Assembly: GCA_910586125.1 (NCBI GenBank)
Contig: CAJUHP010000013.1
Coordinates: 1 to 64,000 of the forward strand
DNA length: 64,000 bases
DNA from: an uncultured Lachnospiraceae bacterium
GTDB taxonomy: Bacteria; Bacillota; Clostridia; Lachnospirales; Lachnospiraceae
Direction: 5' to 3'
The translations under genes and the position numbers were made by a program. The notes beneath the pieces were generated by a model. That model was given only the letters and a program-made list of their open reading frames with translations, was not told the DNA's origin and ran no database searches. How positions within the stretch are numbered: position 1 is the stretch's first letter; every line of letters starts with the position of its first letter. This document shows, piece by piece, positions 7,683-16,013 of the stretch.

Positions 7683-8795
7683 TTATCTGCGATCCAAATA
7701 CCCTCCGTACACCCAACCGTTATGTACACCTGCGATCTGAATCTGATACCAAAACTTGCCGTTCGGGGCCTGATTTTCTCCGATCACATCCACCTCATTT
7801 CCTGGCCCTAGTTTCGGCCAAGCGGCCAGGATACCTTTATCTACACCTGGACCAGTACGAACATTGACATTCTTCTCGTTGCAGATAGCCGGCCACTTCT
7901 GGTATGCCGACGTAATCCCGTCGATCTGGCTCTCATCCTTGCTAGGGACGATCTGCAGATCCTCCGCTCTGGCCCAGCCCTGCCGGGTTCCGCCGGGTGC
8001 TTTTGCCACTCCCCAGCAGTATGGATACCGGTCTCCCGCATACTCCGTGATGTACATACGTGCCTCGATCTTCGGGATCCCAGCACCTTTTCCGGTTCCG
8101 GTGGAGTAGATCGTTCCGTTTACAATGACTTCCGCACCTTCCGCCAATTCGGCGGGGTCTGTTTTTTCATTTGGTGCTTCCTCCTCTTCCGGCTTTGTAC
8201 CCGGCATGTCTAACCGCTTTGTAAGCCTCAGATCGGCCGTCAGCCACTGAAGGATACCGTGTACCGTCTTATCCGCGTGAGCCTCTGTAATGATGACCGG
8301 CACATCTACAGAGCTGTCCATGAAGCCGTTCTCTACCAGATAGGCCCGCATCTTTGTGTTGGCCAGAACATAGTATGCTTTCCGGATAATTTTTCCGCTG
8401 CGGTTTCCGGCCAGGCCAGTCGCCGCTACCAACCGATCATACAATAGTCGGGCCAGTTCCTGGCCCCTGGCCGTGCTGCAATCATGGTATACGACGGTTC
8501 CTCCGCCGCTCCCGCCGCCGATACCGCCATTGTGGTGCATACTTAAGTACAGATCGGCTCCAAAATTGTTCGCCGCTGTCACCCTGGTACTCAGACCCAC
8601 ATCCTGCGCGCCTGTGGAATCGTCTACCCGCAATACCTCACAGTTGTAGCTCTGCAGCTCCTTCTCCAGCTTGTCCATAATCCGATCATTCAACTGCCAT
8701 TCTCTGGTCTGAGCTGGATCCAAAGAGGCCAGGCAGCGCCGCCCGGCTGTGTACAGGCCGTGACCGGCATCTAGGGCAATCTTCATCTTACTCAT
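7683..8795 (-). CDS. Endolysin: N-acetylmuramoyl-L-alanine amidase with SH3 domain
   Basis: Phage lysin that cleaves the bond between N-acetylmuramic acid and L-Ala of peptidoglycan. Amidase_3 fold: the first zinc ligand region is KIALDAGHG (residues 4-12), the central motif is LSMHHNGG, and VENGFMDS marks the C-terminal catalytic region by residue 185. A linker rich in Glu/Pro follows, then a wall-binding half ending in a bacterial SH3-like domain (NVNVRTGPGVDKG ... WYQIQ ... GWVYGGYLDRR). I chose ATG 8795, with AGGAGG 9 bases upstream, rather than the open frame upstream. It overlaps the holin gene by 8 bases and is the last gene of the late operon. Confidence 0.93.
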   Translation of the reverse strand: MSKMKIALDAGHGLYTAGRRCLASLDPAQTREWQLNDRIMDKLEKELQSYNCEVLRVDDSTGAQDVGLSTRVTAANNFGADLYLSMHHNGGIGGGSGGGTVVYHDCSTARGQELARLLYDRLVAATGLAGNRSGKIIRKAYYVLANTKMRAYLVENGFMDSSVDVPVIITEAHADKTVHGILQWLTADLRLTKRLDMPGTKPEEEEAPNEKTDPAELAEGAEVIVNGTIYSTGTGKGAGIPKIEARMYITEYAGDRYPYCWGVAKAPGGTRQGWARAEDLQIVPSKDESQIDGITSAYQKWPAICNEKNVNVRTGPGVDKGILAAWPKLGPGNEVDVIGENQAPNGKFWYQIQIAGVHNGWVYGGYLDRR

Positions 8796-9246
8796 TGCTG
8801 TTTTCCTCCTTTGTTTCAATCTTTTCTTGTGTTTGTTGCTTAATCATATGTACCAATGGCATTAAAAACGGCGGAACATCTACATCCATATCAATCATAT
8901 TTTCTAAGATGCTGATAATCTCATTGCAAATCAGCCAGACTGCCACCACGGTAGCGACAATAAACGGCAGATTTAAAGCCAAACCCATTGTCATAGTAGC
9001 GTACTGGAGCAGCACATCCAGCACCCATCCCACCGCAATCAGAAGCCACATGCAGACTTTTTTGATAATCCCACGAATTCCTTTGTAGGAAGATACTTTT
9101 TCTTCCCTGTATTTTGCCGCTGCAATGCCGGTAAAGTAGTCGATTAGATTGCAGCCCAGAAGTAAAAATACTGGCACAGCCAAGATTCCCAAGGCACCAA
9201 AGAGTGTCCCGAATATGGCGATAAATAGTGTTTTCTCTTTGTCCAT
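8788..9246 (-). CDS. Phage holin, toxin-secretion/phage-lysis (holin 4) family
   Basis: A 152-residue membrane protein with three or four hydrophobic segments (about 8-35, 65-85, 88-112) and a charged C-terminus. The YFTGIAAAKYREEKVSSYKG region between the first two segments is typical of Phage_holin_4_1 members. It makes the membrane lesion that releases the amidase encoded directly downstream with an 8-base overlap. AAAGGA precedes the ATG. Between its start and the fibre gene (9247-9349) only tiny frames are found (for example 13 codons), in the position where related phages encode XkdX; I do not call a gene there. Confidence 0.88.
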   Translation of the reverse strand: MDKEKTLFIAIFGTLFGALGILAVPVFLLLGCNLIDYFTGIAAAKYREEKVSSYKGIRGIIKKVCMWLLIAVGWVLDVLLQYATMTMGLALNLPFIVATVVAVWLICNEIISILENMIDMDVDVPPFLMPLVHMIKQQTQEKIETKEENSNE

Positions 9247-9333
9247 AATGTTATCCTTTCTTTTAGTCTAGCGTTCTTAGGTACACTCCCTTTTCAAGGA
9301 CCATCTCTTTTTAAAACCATAAGGTCTCCTTTC

Positions 9334-9347
9334 TTGCGAAGTCGCAA
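9334..9347. promoter_or_regulatory. Imperfect palindrome TTGCGAAGTCGCAA
   Basis: Differs by one central base from the perfect palindrome TTGCGACGTCGCAA found at 53902-53915 and 35627-35640. It lies between the fibre stop codon and the holin leader. It may be a weak hairpin or a protein-binding site. Confidence 0.35.
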
Positions 9348-9349
9348 AT

Positions 9350-10999
9350 TTATGTCGGCAGAATCGTTCCGATCAGCTCTTTCAGAGCAGCGATTTCTTC
9401 TGCCTGTTTCTTTATAATGGCATGAAGCTCCTGGATCGCCTTAACCTCATAACCTTGCAAATAGAAACTGTCAACGCACTTTGGATTGATTCGAGGCATA
9501 CCATCTTCCTCAAACAAATTGTCGAAATAACCACCCGTATCTTTCAGTTTAAAATGCCCATCTATTTCTTCCAGCTCATCCACTACAAACCCAATTTTTT
9601 GGTGATCTTCGGTGTCAATCCAATCAAACTGACGGATTTTAATTTGATCCAGCACAGACAGCGCACAGACATCACTGTCCATAATGTTCTTTTTCAGTCG
9701 CACATCGGAAGATGAAACTGACAGCGTCCCGGAGGATGTTGGTAGATTAACGGCAATATTTGCCTCTCCCCCGACATTCAAATATTTTTCCCAAGAGGTA
9801 GTATTTTGCTTTTTAAACACAACGGCTTGGACCCATGTTCGGTTATAATTTGCCGTATTATGAGCTCGGATATGAAGATCACCGCCTAGATAAAAAGTCG
9901 CATTGGACGAGCAAGTAAAACTTAATACCGAACCAGAAAGGGAAGAAATTGCGTTCGTTTTTACTCCTGAGTTAGACGCTATACTACCTGCGGTTAGATT
10001 ATAACTATAATTACCTCCCGAAATTCCATCCAACTTCTGTTTATCCGCCGCGCTCATCAACCCCGCCGCCGACTGTGTGGCCGCACCATATGTTGTATTC
10101 GTATTGGGAGGAACCTGCCAGGTCCCGTCCGAACGCAGATATCTGGTTGCGGCTCCTGCGGCCGGAGCCGGAACCAATCCAGCGCCTCCGGCCGCGCTCG
10201 CCGTTGCTCCTCTCATGTTGCTGTATGTCGTATCCGTAAACTTTGCCCCGGCCGGGACCGATGCTCCAAGAGTAAATGTCCCCAGCCCCAACGCTGCTTT
10301 CACATGCGCCAGCGATGCTTTTCGGAAATAGCCGTCTTTCCCCGTGTTGATCACGATAAACTGGCCGATTGCCGGATTCTCTTCGGAGACGTTGGTATTG
10401 ATATAGCCGGCCATGATGTATCCAGAGGCGTTCGTCACCACGCACGCGCTTTTGGCCCCCGGCGTCTGCGAGGCGTGGAATCCGTCTACCGTATCCGCAT
10501 TCGCCGCATTGGTGGCACTGGGGACACTGCTGTGCGAGTGACTGGCCAAGGAAAACGCGGAGGCGTGCTTACCGTCCAGCGTATCGGCATCCCCGGCGCT
10601 GGCGGCATAGCTGACCCGTTTGCTGGCGTCCGCCGTATTATCCACGTTGTTCAGCCCCACTTCCGATTTTGTGTGCGTATGCGCAGAGGGAGGAAAGCTG
10701 GAGGGCTTGCCCGTGACATTTCCCCATGTCATAGCCGGGACATTGTCCACTTTACTATAATCCACACGCTGCGCCACTTTCCCGTCGCTTCCCAGACTGG
10801 CTACACCGCCCGGAACGCCCTTGTCCCCGACGACCACAACATTGCCTTCTAGTTCCTCCAGGTTCTCCTTCAGGTATGCGTCATTGTTTAACAGCTTCTC
10901 GATCTCCTTCGCCATCTCCACGCCGTCCGCGTCCGTTTCCCAGTCCCACTGTCTGACATCCAGAGTAAACTCCGGCGGATTTTTCATAGTAAAAGCCAT
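9350..10999 (-). CDS. Tail fibre with C-terminal S74 intramolecular chaperone
   Basis: A 549-residue receptor-binding fibre. The N-terminus (to about 60) attaches to the baseplate. The middle holds repeats of the form DTLDGKHASAF / DTVDGFHASQT with HSHS-type histidine motifs, typical of trimeric phage fibre shafts. From SSDVRLKKNI (about residue 430) to the end is a Peptidase_S74-type chaperone domain, which folds the trimer and then normally cleaves itself off, ending in a short coiled coil. AGGAGG precedes the ATG. A second collar-type fibre is encoded in the head region (25550-26752). Confidence 0.88.
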   Translation of the reverse strand: MAFTMKNPPEFTLDVRQWDWETDADGVEMAKEIEKLLNNDAYLKENLEELEGNVVVVGDKGVPGGVASLGSDGKVAQRVDYSKVDNVPAMTWGNVTGKPSSFPPSAHTHTKSEVGLNNVDNTADASKRVSYAASAGDADTLDGKHASAFSLASHSHSSVPSATNAANADTVDGFHASQTPGAKSACVVTNASGYIMAGYINTNVSEENPAIGQFIVINTGKDGYFRKASLAHVKAALGLGTFTLGASVPAGAKFTDTTYSNMRGATASAAGGAGLVPAPAAGAATRYLRSDGTWQVPPNTNTTYGAATQSAAGLMSAADKQKLDGISGGNYSYNLTAGSIASNSGVKTNAISSLSGSVLSFTCSSNATFYLGGDLHIRAHNTANYNRTWVQAVVFKKQNTTSWEKYLNVGGEANIAVNLPTSSGTLSVSSSDVRLKKNIMDSDVCALSVLDQIKIRQFDWIDTEDHQKIGFVVDELEEIDGHFKLKDTGGYFDNLFEEDGMPRINPKCVDSFYLQGYEVKAIQELHAIIKKQAEEIAALKELIGTILPT

Positions 11000-11017
11000 A
11001 CGTGTCTGCCTCCTTCC

Positions 11018-11410
11018 TTAAAAAATCTCATCCATATCGTAAATCTGCGGAATATCCGCGTCCTTGCCCTTGCGCAGAAAGGTTCGATACGCCACCAGAT
11101 CTCCCTCCGCATCGAACAGGCCCATCTCCGATATCTCTTCCCCGGTCAGCTCCCCAGCCTCCAGCGTCGCCGTATACCGGCAGGTTGTCTGACCATCATT
11201 GACATAGACGTGCGTTTCCACGTCTTTCGACAGCAACTCACCATACAAACTGGTTTCCTCCCCCGTTGTTATAATGGGCTGGCCCTCCCCGTCGATACCT
11301 CCGTTTCCCCATGCCATTCTCGTGATGACGGGAAGCGGCTTATCTCCCGCATGGGCCATACACAGTTTCCTCCTTGCAGTCGCAGTAATTACGCCTTTAT
11401 TGTCTGCCAT
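11018..11410 (-). CDS. Tail-collar fibre N-terminal-like protein (DUF3751 type)
   Basis: A 130-residue protein resembling the N-terminal domain of phage tail-collar fibre proteins (PF12571 family): MAWGNGG near residue 32 and EISEMGLFDAEGDLVAYRTF in the C-terminal half are the conserved stretches. It probably links the baseplate wedge to the fibre encoded next. It follows the XkdU-like gene by 10 bases. Confidence 0.75.
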   Translation of the reverse strand: MADNKGVITATARRKLCMAHAGDKPLPVITRMAWGNGGIDGEGQPIITTGEETSLYGELLSKDVETHVYVNDGQTTCRYTATLEAGELTGEEISEMGLFDAEGDLVAYRTFLRKGKDADIPQIYDMDEIF

Positions 11411-11420
11411 TTTAAACCTC

Positions 11421-12347
11421 CTATAATTGATAGATTCCGCCGTTTAGTTTCCGTTTTCCGGACAATTTCCAATTCCCATCCAGTCGGTTTTTATTGTACA
11501 TCTTGATTCCTCCGGCGCCAGCCGTCTCGACGGCCTGCCCCCGCACCCCGACTCTTTCTTCGGATACGGCTCTATGCTCTGCCGAAAATCTCTGTGCCAT
11601 TTCTTCCTGACTCTTTAGATACTCCCCTGCGCCGCTCCGCACTGCCAGTCGCTCTGCCGTTTCCCGGAATGCTTTCCCTGCCCCCGCGCCGCCGGTATAC
11701 AGCCGGATGCGAACTGGATGCAGATCCATCGCACTTTCGACGTTATAGCCGCTCAGCTTACGCCGCCCGTCCAGTTTCCAGCGGTTATTCAGCTTTAAAT
11801 AGGGAAGGTTAAACAGAGGATAAAATCCGGTAACAAACCGAAAGGCCGTGATCTGCTGCTTTACGGTCAATTCACATACTTCTATATACCGGCCGTAAAA
11901 AAGCAGCCGCATATTCGCCGGGATAACCGGAAGTACATTTTGGTAAATTCTCCCCACCAATCGAAAATCCTGGTTCAATATCTGAATCATCAGCCGATAT
12001 TCTTCTGGCGTCAGTTCTACCCGATAATTCGTTTCCCCGACAACCTCTGCGAGAATATCCTGCAATCTTCGAATGGTATACGGAGAACGCATGTTGTATT
12101 TCATCAAAACCGCCGCCCTCCGGTCTTCCAAATCCGCCTCTTTTTCCGGAACAATACCTAACATTTTTTCAAATCTCGAAACGCCCCACGCATCCGCTGT
12201 AACGATGAATTCATTGGAGAGTACGTTGTCGGCCGCTTTCCAGATTGCCCGAAACTCTGGATTTTCCGCTGACAGTGCCGCGTGAATCTCCTTATATTCC
12301 GCCAGAAACGGGGGCAGCAGGGAAAGCAAATCCACATCCTGAATCAT
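11421..12347 (-). CDS. XkdU/YmfQ-like baseplate protein (DUF2313)
   Basis: Baseplate wedge protein found next to baseplate J in PBSX- and Mu-like phages. The N-terminal 190 residues match the family; the rest is a linker ending in two similar WKL(D/S)GKRKLNG-type repeats. ATG 12347 overlaps the stop of the upstream gene (ATGA) and has GGGGAGGA 8 bases upstream; the ATG at 12365 has no ribosome binding site. Confidence 0.85.
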   Translation of the reverse strand: MIQDVDLLSLLPPFLAEYKEIHAALSAENPEFRAIWKAADNVLSNEFIVTADAWGVSRFEKMLGIVPEKEADLEDRRAAVLMKYNMRSPYTIRRLQDILAEVVGETNYRVELTPEEYRLMIQILNQDFRLVGRIYQNVLPVIPANMRLLFYGRYIEVCELTVKQQITAFRFVTGFYPLFNLPYLKLNNRWKLDGRRKLSGYNVESAMDLHPVRIRLYTGGAGAGKAFRETAERLAVRSGAGEYLKSQEEMAQRFSAEHRAVSEERVGVRGQAVETAGAGGIKMYNKNRLDGNWKLSGKRKLNGGIYQL

Positions 12348-13546
12348 TGGCTTATTCCTCCCCATACAGGAATCTCATCCTTTTCCAGCTTTACATTACT
12401 CTCGGACGCATTCACCGTAGTGTTTTGAACGTCCAGGATGCCGGACACGCTCAAAAGACGGTTATTGATCTGGCTCACCCTCACAACCAGATACGGCGCG
12501 TCGGCCCACTCCTTCCTGAGCTCCATAAGATAGGCAGACACAGCCTGTTCAAGTGATTTCTGCAGGTTTTCCCAACTATATCCCGGCTCAAAGGTGAGCG
12601 TCGTCCGGACAGAAATTTCCTTTGTCCGTGCGCTTTCCACCTTCACCACATGCCCGATCGGCGCCAGACCATACCCCTCTCCACCGTTTTCCTCCGGGTC
12701 CATGACAGTCTGGACATTCTGCACAAGGGCGTCGGATGCTGCCTCAAACTCCGAGTTAATAATGGTCAAAAGCACGGTTCCCCCGGTTGTCAGCTTCTTT
12801 TCTTTGGCGGCCAGAAAAACGTTGTCCAGCCAATTGCGCACCTCCCCGGTCAGCGTTTCCTTCACCGCGTTGTACCAGATTTCGACGCTTTCCTTCGGAA
12901 ACAGCTTCGACGGCGAAAGATCGCTGTTCCACACCCTCGTTACTTTGGTTCCGCCCACTCCAGGAATCGCGTTGGTTTTCTCCAGATAATCCCGCACATT
13001 TCCGCCAAATGCGCTTTCGTCAAAAGAGGCAAAGTACCTTTTCCGCAGCGCTTCCGTTTCCTCCTCCTCTTCTCCGGGAATCAAAATCTCTGTCAGTTCG
13101 GCGCTTTGCAACCCTTTCATGTATTCCAAGGGAACCATTGTCCCCAGATATTGGTTTCCCACGATTCCGGGGGATTCGCACTGGACCTGGTATTCTCCGT
13201 CCGCCATCTTTTCCAGAACGGTATAGTTGATCTCTCCAATATTGAACCGCTGGCCGGAAACATCAATATCCGCCGGAACAAACACGCCCTTTCCAATCGC
13301 GTGGGTCGCCGGATATGGATAAATCCCCCGCTCCCGGCACCGCAGGATCAGAAATTCTCTGGAAGCGGAATCCCCATAGGCTTCCTGCAAAATCGAATCC
13401 AGTTCCATGTACAGAATCTGTAATTCAACCGCAGTCGGTGAGTGTGTATCCCATATAACCGAACCTTCCCGTTTATCCAGCTTATCCGGCACGCGGGCCA
13501 GCATCCGTTCCAGAAGCGATTCATAGGTTACATTTTCATATTTCAA
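12344..13546 (-). CDS. Baseplate J-like protein (XkdT)
   Basis: A 400-residue Baseplate_J/gp47 family protein of the contractile-tail wedge. Family features: REGSVIWDTHSPTAVEL near residue 26 and the conserved stretch around GVGGTKVTRVWN near residue 196. Start and stop both overlap neighbours by 4 bases (ATGA), showing tight translational coupling in the baseplate operon. Confidence 0.92.
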   Translation of the reverse strand: MKYENVTYESLLERMLARVPDKLDKREGSVIWDTHSPTAVELQILYMELDSILQEAYGDSASREFLILRCRERGIYPYPATHAIGKGVFVPADIDVSGQRFNIGEINYTVLEKMADGEYQVQCESPGIVGNQYLGTMVPLEYMKGLQSAELTEILIPGEEEEETEALRKRYFASFDESAFGGNVRDYLEKTNAIPGVGGTKVTRVWNSDLSPSKLFPKESVEIWYNAVKETLTGEVRNWLDNVFLAAKEKKLTTGGTVLLTIINSEFEAASDALVQNVQTVMDPEENGGEGYGLAPIGHVVKVESARTKEISVRTTLTFEPGYSWENLQKSLEQAVSAYLMELRKEWADAPYLVVRVSQINNRLLSVSGILDVQNTTVNASESNVKLEKDEIPVWGGISQ

Positions 13547-13947
13547 ACACTTACCTCTCTTTCCGCCTGCACATCTCCAAAAATGGTATGTGCAGTAAAT
13601 GACACATGGACGACTCCTTTTTGCGGGAAGTCAAATGAAAAGTGATCAACACTTTGAATCCGATTATCCCAAAGCAGCGCCTCTGTAATCCGGCGTTTTA
13701 ATTCTGGGCATACATAGGTAACTGGTTCCCCGTAAAGATCGGAAAGTTCTATTCCATAATTCCAGCTATACATGATATATTGATAGCGTTCCGTCATGAT
13801 CATTTTGTAAATTGCCTGCCTCATGGCTTCCCGCCCATCCGTATACCCGCGCACCGCGTTATCCTCCTTCCGCATCCGATAGGTCAGACTGGGCGGTTCT
13901 TCCACTTCAAAATCCTGCTGCAAAAAGCCAACGGTGGACGGAATCAT
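13543..13947 (-). CDS. XkdS-like baseplate protein (DUF2634)
   Basis: A 134-residue homologue of gp25/XkdS-type wedge proteins. The segment IMTERYQYIMYSWNYGIEL (about 50-68) is the characteristic lysozyme-like gp25 core, which joins the sheath to the baseplate. It is coupled by ATGA overlaps to the genes on both sides. Confidence 0.88.
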   Translation of the reverse strand: MIPSTVGFLQQDFEVEEPPSLTYRMRKEDNAVRGYTDGREAMRQAIYKMIMTERYQYIMYSWNYGIELSDLYGEPVTYVCPELKRRITEALLWDNRIQSVDHFSFDFPQKGVVHVSFTAHTIFGDVQAEREVSV

Positions 13948-14336
13948 GTTTTCCCTCCTATCCGGTCTATCACAATGAATTTCTGCCCCTCCTGCTGCCG
14001 GAGGAGTATCACCTCATCACCGATTTCCAGAGCGTTGTGAATGATAACTGGCTTTTGTCCCAAAATTGAATGCCTGTGCTTTTCAAACGCTTTTTCGCCG
14101 GTGCCTCCTCCCTGATTTTCGGTTTCCCAAATTACGTTTACGTTCGTAACATAATCGGTAACATTTCTTGTCAGGATCATCTGAGCTTCACCGAGCTTCA
14201 TTTTTTGTTCCACGTCGATTTGCAGCGGGGATTTTGCAAGCACTTTCCCAAAATACACGTGGGCTGGCTTAGAAGCTTCCCTCTCCTCCCGCGCTGCTCT
14301 TTTTACTGCTTCTAACAATCCGCTTACATCAGCCAA
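13944..14336 (-). CDS. XkdR-like protein (DUF2577)
   Basis: About 130 residues, the DUF2577 family member that always sits between XkdQ and XkdS in PBSX-type clusters. The frame has no ATG; GGGGAGGTG lies so that TTG at 14336 (8 bases downstream) is the best start, although TTG 14339 or GTG 14345 are possible. An OB-like beta-rich fold is expected (VILLRQQEGQKFIVIDRIG at the end). It is probably a baseplate hub or spike component. Confidence 0.82.
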   Translation of the reverse strand: MADVSGLLEAVKRAAREEREASKPAHVYFGKVLAKSPLQIDVEQKMKLGEAQMILTRNVTDYVTNVNVIWETENQGGGTGEKAFEKHRHSILGQKPVIIHNALEIGDEVILLRQQEGQKFIVIDRIGGKT

Positions 14337-15309
14337 CAAATTCACCTCCCCGCAGAGTCAAATCCATCCAGTGTTCCCCTTCTCGGTATGTGTGCCGGCA
14401 GCTTTCCACCAGCATAAAATTTTTAAGCCGGATATCTCCCAGATCCAAATTTACCACAATCATGCTGCCGGCCCTCACCCTGTTGTCTCCCAGAACGCCA
14501 TTTAACTTCAAGTTCCGCGTTTTTTTGTTATAAAGTTTCAAAAGAGCGTCGGCCTTGGCCTGGCCGTTCTCCCCCTTTTTCAGAGTGTCAAAATACTGCA
14601 AGATTCCCCATTTATTGATATTCCCGGAATCCTGCGCGATATAAACCTCCCGGAACCCAGTGTTGTCATTGTCATAGGTCAGCTTGATTCTGTTATATGT
14701 GTTGTCATCAATGGAAGACGTATACTCAAAGTTTTCACCGGTTTCCTCGTCCACCATCAGATATGCTCCTGGACTGCCCACCGCCATAGAAGAAAGATGC
14801 TTCAACGTCAGCTTCCCGAAATCGTCATAGAATACGAACATTTCTCCGGTGTTCTGCAACGTCAAATCCAGGGCGTTTTGTATCATCTCAAAAAGAGAAG
14901 TGTTTTCTTCAACCCTTGATGCGATGACATAGTTTGTATTTTCCAGGGTTCCGATGTTCAAGGCATAATCCGAGGCAATCATCCTCAAAAACTGATCTGC
15001 CGTCTTTTCCTCATAAACGATAGTGTCTTTATTCTTCAGATACCGCAATTGATCATAGGCGGTAACGGTGAGGAGCTCTTCCTTTGATCTCTGCTGTTTA
15101 AACACAAAACCAAAGAAAATCTCATCGCCGTTTTCCTTCATCCGCACGGCGCTGCCTTCCGAAAAATCCAGCCCATCCTCCTGCAGCACTTTAAAAACCA
15201 GTTTTCCGGGGGTATTTTTCCTTTCTGTCGTCCATTCCACCCCTTCTTCTACCGCGGGGAGATATCCTTTGGTTCCCGTTTCGTTTCCAATCAGGAGTTC
15301 TACACTCAT
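14329..15309 (-). CDS. XkdQ-like hub protein
   Basis: A 326-residue YqbQ/XkdQ family protein, the hub at the tip of the tail tube (related in role to gpD of P2). The pattern of beta-rich N-terminus, IVYEEKTADQFLRMIASDY in the middle and WMDLTLRGG at the end fits the family. AGAAGGGA precedes the ATG. Confidence 0.87.
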   Translation of the reverse strand: MSVELLIGNETGTKGYLPAVEEGVEWTTERKNTPGKLVFKVLQEDGLDFSEGSAVRMKENGDEIFFGFVFKQQRSKEELLTVTAYDQLRYLKNKDTIVYEEKTADQFLRMIASDYALNIGTLENTNYVIASRVEENTSLFEMIQNALDLTLQNTGEMFVFYDDFGKLTLKHLSSMAVGSPGAYLMVDEETGENFEYTSSIDDNTYNRIKLTYDNDNTGFREVYIAQDSGNINKWGILQYFDTLKKGENGQAKADALLKLYNKKTRNLKLNGVLGDNRVRAGSMIVVNLDLGDIRLKNFMLVESCRHTYREGEHWMDLTLRGGEFVG

Positions 15310-15323
15310 ATGCTTTTTCCCTT

Positions 15324-16013
15324 CTAAATGGTCGGTAACGTCAGCACCTGCCCCGGATAAATCCGGTTGGGGTTTCCCCCGATCACAGAACGGTTTGCGT
15401 CATAAATTACGGTATACTTGGAGCCGCTTCCATAAAATCTCTTTGCGATTTTCCACAGACAATCCCCTTTTACTACCGTGTATTGCTGTGCTGCGTCCGG
15501 AGCGGGCGAGGCGATGGTTTCTCTCGACTGCGTGGCTGCTGCTTTCGGTTTTCCCATATCCATACGAATGTTTACGGTCTTTGTTCCATAATCGCGCCAC
15601 TGTTTCAGCTTAATCTTGACTTTCAAATCCAGTGCATCCTTCGCGTCTTCTGTAATTCGGTAGTCTTCCATCGCTACTCGGAGATTGGTGTCAAACAGTC
15701 TTTTATCATCCGGCCGCTTTCTGCATACGATGAATTGAAACGGCTTCTTACCTGTTTTGAGTGTTTCAAAGTAGTCCAGAAAAAAATCTGCCTCTCGAAA
15801 ACCGGACGTATATGAGGAAAATGGATAATGGAACTGAGGTATCATGCACTCAAACTCCACTTCCGTTAAACCAGCCTTTCGCAGTAGATTAATCTCCCCT
15901 TCATTGATAAAAGTAACCGTCTTGTTCGCGTTGCCGATCTTTAACTGCAGCTTGGCAGGCGCAACCGGCAGCAGGCATTTATCCAGATAAAATTCGTATC
16001 CGCTTCCTCCCAT
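15324..16013 (-). CDS. XkdP-like LysM baseplate protein
   Basis: A 229-residue protein with a C-terminal LysM domain (YTVVKGDCLWKIAKRFYGSG onward, about residues 176-229, ending YPGQVLTLP). It sits between tape measure and hub genes as in PBSX; homologues form the junction between tube and hub, and the LysM helps peptidoglycan engagement. Its ATG overlaps the tape-measure stop by one base (TAATG). Confidence 0.9.
   Translation of the reverse strand: MGGSGYEFYLDKCLLPVAPAKLQLKIGNANKTVTFINEGEINLLRKAGLTEVEFECMIPQFHYPFSSYTSGFREADFFLDYFETLKTGKKPFQFIVCRKRPDDKRLFDTNLRVAMEDYRITEDAKDALDLKVKIKLKQWRDYGTKTVNIRMDMGKPKAAATQSRETIASPAPDAAQQYTVVKGDCLWKIAKRFYGSGSKYTVIYDANRSVIGGNPNRIYPGQVLTLPTI

Noticed and set aside
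9265..9325. XkdX-like small gene between fibre and holin genes
   Set aside because: Only 8- and 13-codon frames are present; too short to support.
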